A stretch of DNA of 64,000 bases, from assembly GCF_036850765.1 (NCBI RefSeq), contig NC_089501.1, forward strand, positions 15,414,997 to 15,478,996. The letters run 5' to 3'. The notes below the pieces were generated by a model. That model was given only the letters and a program-made list of their open reading frames with translations. It did not search any database and was not told the DNA's origin. The DNA comes from Saccopteryx bilineata. Its lineage: Eukaryota; Chordata; Mammalia; Chiroptera; Emballonuridae. The position numbers and the translations under genes were made by a program. This document shows positions 34,895-49,800 of the stretch, piece by piece (the first letter of the stretch is position 1; each line of letters begins with the position of its first letter).

Positions 34895-37800
34895 CTAAAT
34901 TAAAACAAACACATTTCCTTTGTGAAGAGAACTCTTTCTCTCAATAACTGTAGTATAGTTGTTCACGTTTCCTAAGTATTCAATTAATCCTCCTTAAAAG
35001 TCAACCCAGGATAAGAATTCATTATTTTATAGTTAGGGACTATAAGGTAAATTAGTAACTTACCCAAGACCATGGATTTATCAATTTTATCAAGGGCAGA
35101 ATAGATACTAGAACAAATTAGTCTTCTGACTTCAGGTTAGTACACATATTTTACGGTCAAGGAAATGAAACCAGAAAAAAGCAATCTGCATTCAAGTGAG
35201 AAAAAAAAATTCCAATATCTCTGCATCTAATCATGGAAAAATTTATTTAAAATGCTATACTAAAAAAAAAATGCTGATACTACATCTTTAACAGTAAGGC
35301 AATAAGCCACAGAGAAAACCATTTTCTGCACATCTGTACTGCTGAGATTACACTGCAGAGTAAAAACTGTACCTAAGGTTTTCAGTCCATTTTATTTTTA
35401 AGTCATGGGCCATTCTGTCCACTCGGAGCTCCTCCTCTCCTTTCAGGGCAGAGAGTGCTTCTTCATGCTGGTGCCTTGCTTGTTCTAGCTCCCTCTGAAG
35501 AATAAAAACTGCTCAGTAAAGACCAGTCTTCAAAGGCAAAGTCACTGCTGGTTATTTCAAATAAGGAGAGTTCGTGCATTATCACTTCTAAATCCTTAGA
35601 AGCACAGTAATTGATGAAGCTCTGATAATTACTTGAGCTTTTCTGACAATAAAATATATGGTACACATTTTATCATTTAAATGTCCTTGTGTAAACTATC
35701 TTCTATTAAGGTTTATAATTTAAAACATTATTTTAAATAGGTTAAAGTGACCATAATAAATAATCTTAACTAAACCTTCCATATCAAGGGTATGTGACTA
35801 CACATTAAATAGACAGGTGAGTTATTCAAATTCATTCACGATGATATTCAGAAGCATGCTATTTATTCAAAGTTCAAGTATTATATAGCTGTACCCTCTT
35901 GATATGATTAAAATAATTATGAGAAATTAGGCTATGGAGTATTTGTATTATATAACTTCAAACCAGTGGTCCATGTGTTTAGTATTATGGTAATATGATG
36001 TGATATGTATGAAATCCCTCTAGATTAGCACAACTTAAATGGCTTTCTGGAGCCTGGGGCTGGAGGTGACCTTTTTGGTTAACAGTGGCAGCCACTGGTC
36101 CCCGCCAGCACTGTGGCTATTCTTAGGATACATGAGAACAGATGCTGATCCATCTTTTTGTGATTGCAAAGACCCTTCTTGGATTGCCCACTTGCCAAGT
36201 ACATTGTTAAGGGGTGTATCCTAGATTAATGGGTAGGAAGCAAGTCAATGTGCAAACTGCCATTTTCAGTGTTGACCTGGCCGACTATTAAGCAGTAGGT
36301 ACTGAAAACTGAATTTGGCCATCTTGGCCAACTGTCCTTTTCACTAAGTACTCTGTCTCTTAGGACTATTTTTTCCACCACAGGTAGCATTAAATGGAGT
36401 TGAATTACTTTAAGTGTATTTCTTTTACTGAATGTTTAGTACTTTATTAGACATTACTGGGATGGGGAAAGAGGTTTAAGAAAAACCCACTTGCTCTTTC
36501 GAAAATTTCCCAAAACTGTGGGAAACTGTGATGTAGCACCTATATTTTCTCAATTAAAACTGTCCAGTGGACTAGAGAATGAACAGGTAATAGAGTTTTT
36601 ATTAAAATTTGTATATGTTCTACTATTTGACAGAAGAACAATGTAAATATGAGCAAGGACCTTAAAGAATTGAAACAGAATCCCTAAGTCTAATTCTCAG
36701 TGCCAGAAGGGGGTGGAGGGAGAAGCAGGATGAAATGTCCTGCAGGCAGGAAACGGGCGCAGCAAAGCGGGGGACACAGAACCCCCAAGGTACCATAATG
36801 ACACAATATATTCTATCAACATTCATTAGAAATATCTCTACTGTTTATTTTTAGTACATTCTAACTACCTTATTTTTTTATGGAAGTCTTGTTGACAGGC
36901 AATATTATATTAGTTTCACGTATACAACATAGTGACTCAACATTTATATACCTTACAAAATGATCATCAAGATATTTAGTAATTATCTGTCACCATATTT
37001 ACCACCTTAACATATCATCTTCCCATTAACTTTGACAATTAAAATAAAACACCTCTTAATACAACTTAGTCAGCTTTGTGTCACAGGGTGCTAAAATTAA
37101 GATTATAATCAATATTTTGACATCACATGAATATATTAATTTTGTATTTTACTAGCTCTAAATTCCAACCTATTCCTTGTTACATATCAATACTCATATC
37201 ACATAACCACTAGGGACAAGTAAACAGAAGGGAAAAAAGATTCAGAGAGTCAAATAATTTGTTTATTTTGTTAAAAAATTTTAAAACAGGGTGTAATTAG
37301 TATTTAAAATTTTATATATACATAAAATATAATTAAACCTTCAATAAAATATAAGTAAATTTTTATACATGTATATACAAGCTTATCCATTAAACTTTGT
37401 TCATATGCTTTTGAATGTCATCAATTCTAGGCTAAAAGAAATTCTGAAATATTAAATAAAAGTCAACATTTACTGTGTTTTTACTATTTTGCTAAGCAGT
37501 GTGCTGTAAATGTTTTATCCCATTTAATTACTACAAGAGTGGTGGGAGGTATATTATTCCCCTGCCTCTCCAGGGCTGATCTGATGAGGAAACACAGGTT
37601 TAGAATAAGTAACATGCCAAAAGTTACACACTAAGCGGTGGATCTCAAATTCATACCCAACCAATCCGACTTCAGAGCCCACATTAAATCACCTCTTGGA
37701 AAGACAAAGTAAGGAGAACTCCTAGACTGCTACTCCCCTAGTTTTATGGATTCTTTTCTCTTCTAAGGCAGTCCAAAGATCTGCTCTGCTCCATGAGAAT

Positions 37801-40800
37801 GGAAGGTGAAGACAGACCTTCCTGCAAGGCATAGTGACAGAGAAGCACTTAGTTGCAATACATGAGAGTTTCACTCTTACCAGTAAAAGGATGGTGCAGG
37901 CTGATTGCTATGGGTTGAATTGTGAACTATATGTGGAAGTCCTAACCCCTCAGTACCTCAGATGTAATTAGTTAAAATGAAGTCATACTGGAGTAGGGTG
38001 AGCCCTGAATTCAGTGAGACTGGTGTCCTTTTGAGATGTGAGGACATGGGGAGAATGCCATGAGAAGACAGGAAGAGAATGAAGTCATGCTGCCAAACTA
38101 CAAGGAACGCCTTGGGCTACCACGAGCTGCAGAAGGAAAGAAAAGACCCTCCCTTAGAGATTTAAGAGGGAACATGGCCCTGCCAACACCTGGATTTGTA
38201 CTTACAGCTTCCAGAACTGTGAGAGAACAAATGCCTGTTGTGATAAGCCTCCCAATTTGAGGTACTTTGTTATGGCAGCCCTAAGAAACTAATACATTAA
38301 ACTATATGCAATGGGGTGTTTAAACAACCTTTAAGCAAAGTAACTAAAATTTTTTTTTTTACCTTGCTGATGTTCAGATTATAGCAGGATTATGAAATTA
38401 CCTCAACATTCAATAGGGCATCCTTGGTCTCCTTCAGCCTGCCTCTAGTCAAGTCAAGCTCATTTTGAAGTCTCTCTTGGGCGTCCTGAAGACCAGCAAT
38501 GAGTCCTTCAGCAGAGCCCAGGCCTTGTTCACTTTTCCTTACCAGATCTTGGAGGCGGCTGATCTGCAAGTAAATAGAGTACTTTTAATCAGTGGTGGGA
38601 TTCAAATAATTTAACAACCGGTTCTGGTTCTCTGCCCTAATGACCGATAAAGTATAAATAAACAATATACCAAAAGGTAGTTTATTATTTCATGCATTTA
38701 ATACTTAAATAAGAACAATAAAAGAGGTATACAAAACTAGACTATAAGAGTTTTAAAATATTAATGAAACCATTAAATAGTATCTGACAAAAAACAATAA
38801 TGCTGTTATTTAAGTTATTTGCATATTTCTTTTTTTGTTTTTAAAATTTAATTAATTTTAATTTATTGTGCTTACATGGATTCCAGTGTCCCACTGAGTA
38901 TAACTCCCTCGCCCACACCCCCGTGTCCCACTTTATTCCCTCTTACCCCCCTTCCCTCAACACCCTCCCCCCTCCCCTCTAGGATTTGCTGTCCTGCTAT
39001 CTACATCTCTGTGTTATGTATATAAAATTTCACAGATCCCTTTATCTTCTCTGATCCCCTTGAGTTAATAAATTTGCTTAGGCTAGTCTAAGCTGGGGTT
39101 TCTGTCATTTTCAACAGAGGTCAATACTCTGATTCCCCTGAGCACGTGCACACTGAAGAAATGCAGGACACAGAAACCCCTTGGAATATCTATCCATGCT
39201 TGCTCTTCTCTAATCCATTCTCCTTGCAACATCACTTTTCAATAAATCACAAATATGGACATGAGTATAAGCCCCGCCCCCAAGCAAGTCTTACATATTT
39301 TACTGAGCATCTTCCAAATGCTTCCCGTGTCCTTCAGAATCACATCCAAAATCTCTTGTGGGGCTCCCAAGGCCTGCATGGCATTCCCCCCTCTCTCTCT
39401 AGCCTCAGCTTGGCAACTCTCCACCTCCTTAGTATTTACTCTCATTGGGAAGAGAGTGGCATGTGAGTAGGAACTGAGTTCCGAAGTCATACTGCCTGGT
39501 TTAGAACTCTGGCTTTATCTGCTTAACCCTTTGAGTAGTACGAATGTTCATGGATGTCCTCGTGCCTCCTGACCACCCAGAGTACGAACATACATGTGTA
39601 AGGCAACATTAAAAAAAGGCAAATGTATGTTCTTCTTGTTTCCATAAATTGGTTATCAAAAAAACATGATTTTAAGTTAATAAAACTGTAACTGGAACTA
39701 ATTCCATTTTTTGAAAAAAAAAAACACCTCACTCCTGGGGGTCAGCGAGCATGAAAAAAACTTACTACTGAACAGGTTAATATGTGACTTTGGGGACTTA
39801 GGAAAGACTATATAAAATAATGCCTAGGGCAAAGTATGAACTAAATAAAAATTTATTATTATTATAATTGCCATCACACTCCGTCTATACTGTCATCCCT
39901 CTGATTCCTAGAAACTTCTCATGCCTCAGGGCCTTTGCATGAGCTTTCCTGAGTTTAGTCTGTTAATCATTTATCACCATTTCGTAATATGTGTCAGACT
40001 TGATGCCATATCTGTCTCTCCATGTAGTAGAGATCATACCTGACTTATCCCCCACTGTAACTACAGCATATAATACAGTGCTTTGGTACCTAATACCCTT
40101 CAATATTTACTAAATAAATGAATGAGTCAATAACAGAAAAAGTTCATATATTCTTACTAGCAATTAAAAACAAACAAAATCTCTTTTCATCTCAACCTGT
40201 AAGTATTTAACTCCAAAAAGGACCTTCGGCACCTTCATTTTCTTGCCCTTCTGCATATGCAGAAAACAGCCACCTCCCTCCTGTCTGGAAACGGCCCCAG
40301 AGCATGGCAAGGGGAGCCCAGGGCGTCTGTGAGCCAGGAAACGATTCCTACTCCTCTAGAGGCAGAAGAGCTCCATGGAAATTTGCTTCTAAATTTCTTC
40401 TACTATAAACATTGCTGAAATTTTGTCAGTAATCCTTAATTATTTGCTTTGGTTAAATACACAGAAATAAAACTGCTGAATCAAAGGACATGACCATCTT
40501 TAAACATGCTGCTAAATTCATTTTCAAGAAAATTTACAGTTTTCTATTCTTAGCAGCAGCTTCTGAGTGCTTTTTCTTTACACTGATCTGCACTGCAGGG
40601 CCTCACTTAACTTCTTAATCATTGTTAATTTTATAGTAATGAAAATAGCATCTCACTGATTTCATTTCTAGTTTTTAAAATGTAGTAATAAAATTTTTTC
40701 ATGTTTGTACAAATATTCTGTTTTTAATTCATGATTTTGTAATTTTATTTATTTATTTTTATTTTAATTTTTCTGAAGTTGGAAACGGGGAGACAGTCAG

Positions 40801-43800
40801 ACAGACTCCCGCATGCACCCGACTGGGATCCACCCGGCACGCCCACCAGGGGGTGATGCTCTGCCCATCCGGGGTGCCGCTCTGTTGCAACCAGAGCTAT
40901 TCTAGCACCTGAGGCAGAGGCCACAGAGCCATCCTCAGCGCCCGGGCCAACTTTGCTCCAATGGAGCCTTGGCTGAGGGAGGGGAAGAGAGAGACAGAGA
41001 GGAAGGAGAGGGGGACGGGTGGAGAAGCAGATGGGCGCCCCTCCTGTGTGCCCCGGCCGGAAATTGAACCCAGGACTCCTGCACGCCAGGCCGACGCTCT
41101 AACACTGAGCCAACCGGCCAGGGCAATTCATGATTTTGCCATCATGTTTCAAAAGGCCTTCTTTGTCCTAAGATTTGTCACCTGTATTTTCATATTTTAT
41201 TTACATTCATACTCAAGATTTAATATTACATTTTAATCCTTTGCCCATCTGGAACTTTTTTGGTATAAGGTTGAAGAAGGAACCTACCATTACTTTCCTT
41301 TCCTCTTCTATTTACACACAAACTTAAAAGAGTAGCGTTATCCACTATGATTCAGATTAGACTTAATAACTCTAGCTTCTTTCCTACTTTTCCACGAAAC
41401 TGTAAAATGGGCCTCAGAAAATCTTGACCGCACAACCCTTGCAGGCCTCATACTCTGACTCCTGAGCACTGTGTGGCACTGTAAGGCACTTCCACTCTCT
41501 TATAAGCATCTGCTTTCCTGGTTTTTCTGATATCCACCAATCCTTGTCCCCATGCCTCTGATTTCTCCTCTCGGTCTCTTTCCCTGGCCCTGTGAAGTCA
41601 ATACTGGTGCTCCTCTTTGTTACCAGCAATCTTCTCGTCAGCTCCCCTTGGGTGAGATCTAGTTCAGTGGCTTCAAGGGCTGCCTAATCTTTAGCTCTAA
41701 GTCTCTACTCTCCACTTAGTTCCAGTCTAGGTGTCTTGCAATCACGTCAAAGTGAGCATATCCAATGACTCAAAGTATTGCTATTTCGATGTATTTTTCC
41801 CCCTATAACTCTTATCTTCTGATAGTGGCATCATTATCTGTCCAAATACTTGAGCAAGATACTTGAGTCACTTTTTACCACTCAACTCACCATAAAAAGT
41901 TCCATAACTTTTAATTTGAATAAGCCTCTTCCTTCCCAGCTTTACCTTCCTTGTCAAGATGCCAATCGTTCCTTGCCTGGACTAATGGAACAACATCTTA
42001 AGTCACCTATCCAACTCTGATCACGGAGCCCCTCCCCACACAATTCGTCCTCTTCCAGCCACCACAGTTCTTTTTCCACAACCACCTGATAGTGTGGTAG
42101 TTGCTACTCTCTTGCTATCACTCCATCACCAGGATGAATTCCAAAGTCTTTGTCATAGCAAAAGAGTCCCTCACAATTTAGCTTCAATTTTCCTTTCTAC
42201 CGTATCTTTTGACAAGTTCCATCTGTATCCTATGGTCAAGTGCAGTAGCTCTCAACCAGGGTCAATTTTAACTCCAAAGACAGTGTCTGGAGAAATGTTT
42301 GGTTTTTACAATTAACGAAAGTGATGGTGCATGCTACTGGTATCCAGTGTGTAGAGGCTGGGGATAATACTAAACACCCTAAAGAAATATCTGGCTCAAA
42401 ACTGTCAATTGTGCTGACGTTGAGAGACCCTGGTGCACTGATACTGAACTTTCTATGATTCACCGAGACATTTTAACTTGTATACCAATATGACTGTATT
42501 TATATTACCCCTCATACCCAGACTGTTTTCATCATTCCTATATCGAGAAAATTTATATTCTCCTTTCAAAGATCATTATCCATATCTCATTTTTAAATTC
42601 TCTAAAATCACATTCTCTGGGGCTTTTATGAACGCTTTTAGACAGAGATCCTCCTCTGGACTCTCAAAATGTATTTATCAATGAATCATAATTGCCACTT
42701 GAAATTATGAGTTCCTTGACATTTTGTCAAAGTATCTCTACCAAATAGGAGATATGCAGTCAATAAATGTTTCCTAAATATGACTGATGTTACTGAACTC
42801 TAGTTCCAATTTTTCTGGAGAATGATCTGGTAATACGTAATGAGAGATATAAAATTATTCCTACCATTTGGTCCAGTAATTTAATTTAGGGCAAGAGCTA
42901 GACAAAAAAAAAAAATTAAAAAGATAAAAGTACTTATAGACTTGATCATTTATCCACTTATCAGTAAAAACAAACCCCTGATAAGCAGGGTTGAGAGCAG
43001 GCCTCTCTAATACCCCTAGCTCCTTAGGTTGAAGATCTGCCTTGGGTGGCAACTGATCAGGACAAAGAACTGACCTGTAGAAACCCCTTCTTGCTCCTCT
43101 GGCCAGGGCTTTTGTATGATAACTCCATCCCTTAAGAGGGGAAACTCCTTATATTTATCATTATTTATAATTTAAAAAATTAAAACACCCAACATAGAAT
43201 ATGTGTAAGAAACTATGGTAAAGATATATGATGGAACATTATATGAATATTTTAAATTACTAATATGTAGACAAAGTTAATAAATGGAAAAATTATATGG
43301 AATAAAGTTTTGTAAATCAAGTATACATATCATTTTTGAATACAGATTATAAATATTTTAAAATGCACACACACACATGTATATAAAATGTCATTAGAAA
43401 ATCTGGAACTTTAAAACATTCTGCATGTTCTTAGTTGTGTGGTTTTTTGTTCTGTTTTGCAAAATTGCTTAAGTTCATAAAGAGCAATACTCCAAAATTT
43501 AGCACCTACTAATCACTGACTCTGAAGGATGGATATTACAGACAGATCCAGAATAGTTAGAGACTCAATCACTATTTTCTAAATCATGGAAGTAAATATT
43601 CTGTATGTCTTCTGCTACCTGAACGCTGGTACACCCACTACAGGAGCCAAAGAAATAAATTATTTGCCTGTTAGGGTAGGCAGAATTCTAAGATGACCCC
43701 TCTCCTACCCATACTTTCCCACGGACCTATGACTATGGTGGGATATCACTCCCATGATTATGTTACATTATTCAGCAAAAGGGATCTTCCAGATGTAAGT

Positions 43801-46800
43801 AAGATCAGTGAGTAGTTGACCATAAGGGAATTAAAAGGGAGATGGGCCTGACCTAATCAGATGAACCCTTAAAAGAAGTGAGAGAAATTCAAAGCCATAG
43901 AAATTTCCCTGCTAGCCTTAAAAAAGTAAACTGCTGTGTTATGAGAGGAGGCAGCCATGTAGCAAGGGCTTGAGGGGGGCTTCTAGGAGCTGAGAGAAGT
44001 TTTTGGCCAACAGCTAATAAGAAGCAGGGATCTCAGTCATACAGCCACAAGGAAATGAATGGCAGCCAGTAAGCTTCAAAGAAACTCTGCACCTCACAAT
44101 AGACTGCAGTCTTCGCTATCTCTTTGACAGTCATCTTTGAGATCCTGGGCAGAGGATCCAGCTAACTCAAACCTGGAGTCCGGACCCACAAAACTGTGAG
44201 ATAGTAAATGTGTTATTTCAAGCCACTAAGTTCTGTGGTAATTTGTTACACAGTAATAGAAAACTAATACTCTTATTTATAGGAAGTTGATTTAGTTTTC
44301 AACGATGAGTTTTATTCATTCAATGAATATTTCATTCATAAACATTTAATGATCTCCAACCATGTGCCTGGCAGAATATCAACTGTACTATATACCATTT
44401 TATAATAAACAAATCCAAGTGATTTTTATCTTAACAAAGTACTGAACTATATATATGCTTAAAAACTCAGGTCCAGAAGAAAATCTACAACTTAAATGTT
44501 ATTACAACATTTAAAAAGAAAACAGTAGTCAGATTTATTGGCCATTCAGCCTAGTATTTTGTCTTCGAAGGTGATCCCAAGTAATATTTCATTGGAAAAC
44601 AGGGTTATCCTACACCTGAGTTCTAGACTCACTAGCTTGCCTTAACATTCTATTATGATTCTGCATTCATGAATTTATCATCTAACTCCATAGTCAACCT
44701 CCTTATATATGCAGACTATTTCACTTGAAAGGATGTCAAGATCCATCAACTTATGAAGATAGCACATTCTTTAATTTTTTCTAAAACAATCACTTTCAGT
44801 CTTCTCTAATTCTTTCCTTTAGTCTTTCTATAGATATATCTACTTTCTACTCAGTAAATGTAAATGAAATAAACTATTTAAAAGGCAAACATTTCATACT
44901 ATATATATATATAAATGCAGCTATATGTGCATAGCAAAAGGCACATACAAACAAAAATGCAGAAAAATGGTAAGTCAGTTTATGAAAAAAGATATTCCAG
45001 TCACATCAAACTAAAAGAAAGCTGGTGATACAATGTCAGACAACACAAACTAAGCCAAAAAGATAATTAAGTAGCTAAAACAATTTTATATTTGTATGCA
45101 TATAACAAAGCCTCTATCTATACATACAAAGCGAAATTGACAGAATATAAAGAGAAATAAATCCACCATGATAGCACTTTTAATAATTTATCAAGAAAGT
45201 AAAAGTCAAAAAGAATATAAAATTTTTTAAAAAAATTGCTAAAAATCTTGATTTAGTGAAGAGGCACACAGACTATATTGTATTAAATAACTGGACAGAT
45301 TCAGAACATTGAATTTCTTTCATGTGCAAGGTCACAACACTAGTAGCCTTAACACTTTTCAAAAATAATTTTGTACAAACCACAACTTCTAACCATGAAG
45401 CGACTAAGGTCCCAAAAGCATTTGACTCTCACACAACTCTTCCAGAGAAAAGGGAGTAAGGGCTACTTCATTTACAAGACTCATAACACCTCGCTTCCAA
45501 AACGAGGTATAAAAGGATGGTATAAAAAAGGAAAAGAACAATTGTACTCAAACCTGGGCTCAAAATCCAAAACTTAACATTAGCAAACTGAATCTATTAT
45601 TATATAAAAAAGATATTTCATGACCAATTATCAGACAATTTATTCCAGACATTCTAGAAATCCAATATTAATGTAATATTAGAAAACTGATTAAAGTGCC
45701 ATGTTAACAAAGAAAAAAGTATGCTCTCAATTTATGCAGAAAAACCAACATCAATTTGTGATATTTTAAATTAAGAAACTAGAATTACAAGAGAAGTTCT
45801 TGGACCTGATAAAGACCATTTACAATATGAAACTTTAGAGCAAGTGTTAACTCTGAAATGGTGATATCCTGTAAGAGCAGGAAACAACAGGAAAGTTTAT
45901 TATCTCTGGAAAGCCTGCTCAGGAAAGGACAAAAAATACTGTTCCAGGCTAAAGAAAAGGCAGGTAAGTGCATATGAGCCAGGCAGGTTCTCGGGGGGCC
46001 ATACCAACATGGCACCAAAACATTGCAAGGATGCTAAAATGTAACTGCAAATGCATTAAGAAGTAAAATCAATTTATTAGACTCTTCTCAGTGAGATTAG
46101 AGTATATAGGCTTGAAGAATACTTAAGCCATTTAGAATGGAGAGCAGAAGTCTAGGGATCCTGCCTAAGAAACACAGATTGTCACTCAACTGCTTTCTAA
46201 TGAGAATGGGACCGACGCCATAGCCACAGAGACTGTGTTAGGCCAAGAGAGTATGGAGTAATTTGGAGCCAGTGGTGGATTACCCTGGACAATAGAAGAG
46301 AGGCTAAGATAATAATACCAATAACAATCTTAATTCTCTATCATTCCCAAACGATCCCTTCTCTGGATAAATGTTTAAATATAATTTAAACATATTCAGT
46401 GCAAGTGATTAGCCTGCTCATGGGTACTTGTGTATTCTGATGTGTTTTCGGTGAACAGAAGCCAAGCAGTGAGAAAGCAGGACTTAAAGAGCACTGTGGA
46501 AGAAGACTCTAGGAGGCAGGAACAGCTGACAAGACAACCAGCGTCAAGACAAGCCCTTGCTGTAGTAAGACCAGTCTAGCATCAATAGGAGGGGCGAACT
46601 GGAATGGAAAGATGAGGACAGTGGAGGTGTTGTTCTAGGACATAGCCGAACTAGAGCAAGAGAGAGAAAAGGTGAAATATACAACATTATGATTTAAAAC
46701 TTTCTTTACATTTATTTTATTCTCAACTTTGTGGTTTATAACATTTTTATTATAGTCTATTCTTAGACTTTTCTAGACTAACAAATACTATTTTTTGTAT

Positions 46801-49800
46801 AGAATTCTAAAATTTAATTTAGATGTCACTACAGGCATCCCCAAACTACAGCCTGTGGGCCGCATGCGGCCCCCAGGGGCCATTTATCCGGCCCCCGCCA
46901 CACTTCCAGAGGGGCACCTCTTTCAAGGGTGGTCAGTGAGAGGCTCACTGTGTGTGGCGGCCCTCCAACGGTCTGAGGGACAGTGAACTGGCCCCCTGTG
47001 TAAAAAGTTTGGGGCCCCCTGAGAAAGTTTTTTTAAAATAGAAAAGGGTAGAGAAAACTAAGTTAATGTTTTGCAAAAGGGTAGAGAAACTTCCTTTACT
47101 TTCTTTTCTACACAGTGATATTCTCCTTTGTTTTGCCTTTCCCCCAAAAAGTACCTGGGGTCTACCGGTTTGGAAGTAAATTTTTACCTGGTGAGATATA
47201 AACAATGCACTGTGAATACTTAGCATCATTTTTTAACTTTTTTCACTCGAGATGTCACTTTCACCGAAGCACACCTACTTATACAGTGTTACCAAATAAG
47301 ATTTTTATCATTAAAACATAACATAGGTGATAGGTCTAAAGAATGCTTGCCTCTTGATTGGCTGAATTCAGCTTGTCGTCCAGTTCTTTCTTCAGGTTTT
47401 CTAGCTGTTGTTGAAGCCGACTTTTATCTTCTTCCAGGTTTAGTTTTTCCTTTTTATATTGTTCCTCCAATTCCTTAAGAAAAAGAATGTTTAAAAAATT
47501 AACAAAATTTTAAATACTGTATAAGGAATCCAAGAAAGACTATTCTGTTTATATTTTGATAATTTATTGTCCAGATTAGTCTTATCCATAATTAATAATA
47601 GCATAATTACTAGTGACTCGAATTAATGCTTGGGGGTTAAATTCTATCATTCTGAATAACTTATGTAGTGGTTAAATAATATTTTAAATGGTAAGAATAG
47701 TTGGTCTAGATTAATTTGTAGTAAAGAAAAAAAACCCAAAAAGGTGTGATATAAATGATAATTTGATGAGATAAAGGAAAAAAATCTGTCTCTTGAATTC
47801 AGAATTCTTTTGCATTTATTTTATTTTTTAAGTTAGAGGAGGAGAGATGGAGAGACAGACTCCCACATGTGCCCTAACTGAGATCCACCTGGCAACCCTC
47901 ATCTGGGGCTGATGCTCAGACCAACTGAGCTATCCTCAGTGCCTAGGGCTGAAGGGCTGATGCTCAAACCAACTGAGCCACTAGCTGCAAGAGGGGAAGA
48001 GAGACAGAAGCAGGACAGGAAGGAGAAGAGAAGCAGATGGTTGCTTCGCATGCGTGCCCTTGACCAGGGATCAAAACCAGAATGGCTGCACAGAAGGCTG
48101 ATGCTCTATCCACTGAAACAACTAGCCAGGGCCGCATTTATATTTTTTAAAAATCCAGAACACTCCGGAAATCAGTGCTAGACTGGAACATAGTAAAGAA
48201 TCAAGCACAGAATTAAGACATGTGAAGAGCAATACCAGCAAAACTGATACTTACTGAAGAACGCCTGCTATCTGCCCATGTATTTAATACCTGGGATACA
48301 AATGCAATGAGACTTGGTGCCTGCCCTTAATAAGCTCATGGTATCAAGCAATTAAAGTGGTGTGATTAAACTTTGATGTATATGGGGAGTACAGGAGTAC
48401 ACGGATGGGGAACTGATAAATTCTAGCTTAGGGGGGAAACCGTCACAGAGAAAGCAATGCCTAAGTATGTACATTGTGAAGGAGTGCACCAGTAAGATAA
48501 GGTGGGGAAGCAAGAGAGAAATACAACATTCCAGGAAGAAGAAAAAGTATGTGCAAAAAACCATGGAGGTACAAAAGAGCAAGTTATGTTACAAGTAGTT
48601 TAAGGAGAGAAAAGTAAAACAGGGTTTTGTGTCAGGAGTCCTGACAACAAACTCCAGGTTGATGATCTGCTGAGATGACTCACAGGACTCCACATGTAGT
48701 CATACTCAAGCTATGGTTACAGCAAAAGTACGCAAAACCCAGTCATCAAAGGGAAAAGGCCCATGGGTCAAAGTGCAGGAAACCAGGCGGAAGCTTCCAA
48801 GAGTCCTCTCACACAGCGCTGTCCAGTAAACCGTGACAGCACGTGGGAAAGACCATCTACCAGGGAAGTTCACGGGAGACTCAGTGCTGAGGTGTGTTAT
48901 GGGGGCTGGTCACAGAAGCACACCCTGACTTAGCATGTACCAGAATCCCAGCCTCAGGAAGGAAGGCAGATGTTCAGCATAAACCATATTGTTTGCATAA
49001 ACAGTTGAGGCACACTGAGCAGTTCTTATCAGGGAATGGTAGGACCCCTCCAAATTTCAAGTCCCCAGATACCAGCCAAGGGCCATTCCTGCACCATGCC
49101 TTCTAAGGATGGCAGAGTCAGGCCTGCTGTGTTCATTCTTTCTGCATGGGTTCCGCTTATTCACTTGCAAATGGAGTGCCTGGATCAGTTACAAAGGAAA
49201 ATATACAGTAGTCCTCCCTTACCCAATGACTTGGCTTTCTGTGGTTTGTTACCTACATTCAACCACAGTTCAAAAACATTAAGTTAAAAATTCCAGAACA
49301 ATTCATAAGTTTTAAATTGCACACTTTTCTGAGTAGTGTGCTGAAATCTCATGCTTTCCCTCCGAGTCCTGCTCCTGGTGTGAATCATCCCTTTGTCCAG
49401 CGTATTGGCGCTGAAACGCTCCCAAACATCCCCTGCAAAGAATGGGGATGACTGTTACTCCTTTTAGATAACTAAACAATAAGGAATGGAGACGTCACCT
49501 TTAGCTAAATGTTCTTTAAAAGGTAATTTGACATTGGAGAAGGACTATTCTGGAAGGAGGCTAGTTTTAGCTTAGGTTCAGACATGAGCTATCCAGGCAA
49601 GAGAGGAATGGAACAGCGACTGACTGATAAATTATTCTGAGTAAAAAGAAGGTTACTATTATTAAAGGTTTTGACTATGTTCACATACAGGAAATTCACG
49701 TCATCTGTCTTACAGCAACCATGCTTTTTCCCATTTTTCTTTTTAAATTTTATTTTTCAACTACAGTTTACATTCACTATTACCTGGCATGAGTTTCAAG

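Noticed and set aside
37895..44275. Two MaLR-type LTRs considered as ends of one provirus.
   Set aside because: They differ clearly in sequence, and the DNA between them holds exon 7, L2, SINE and hAT rather than retroviral genes; both are solo LTRs.
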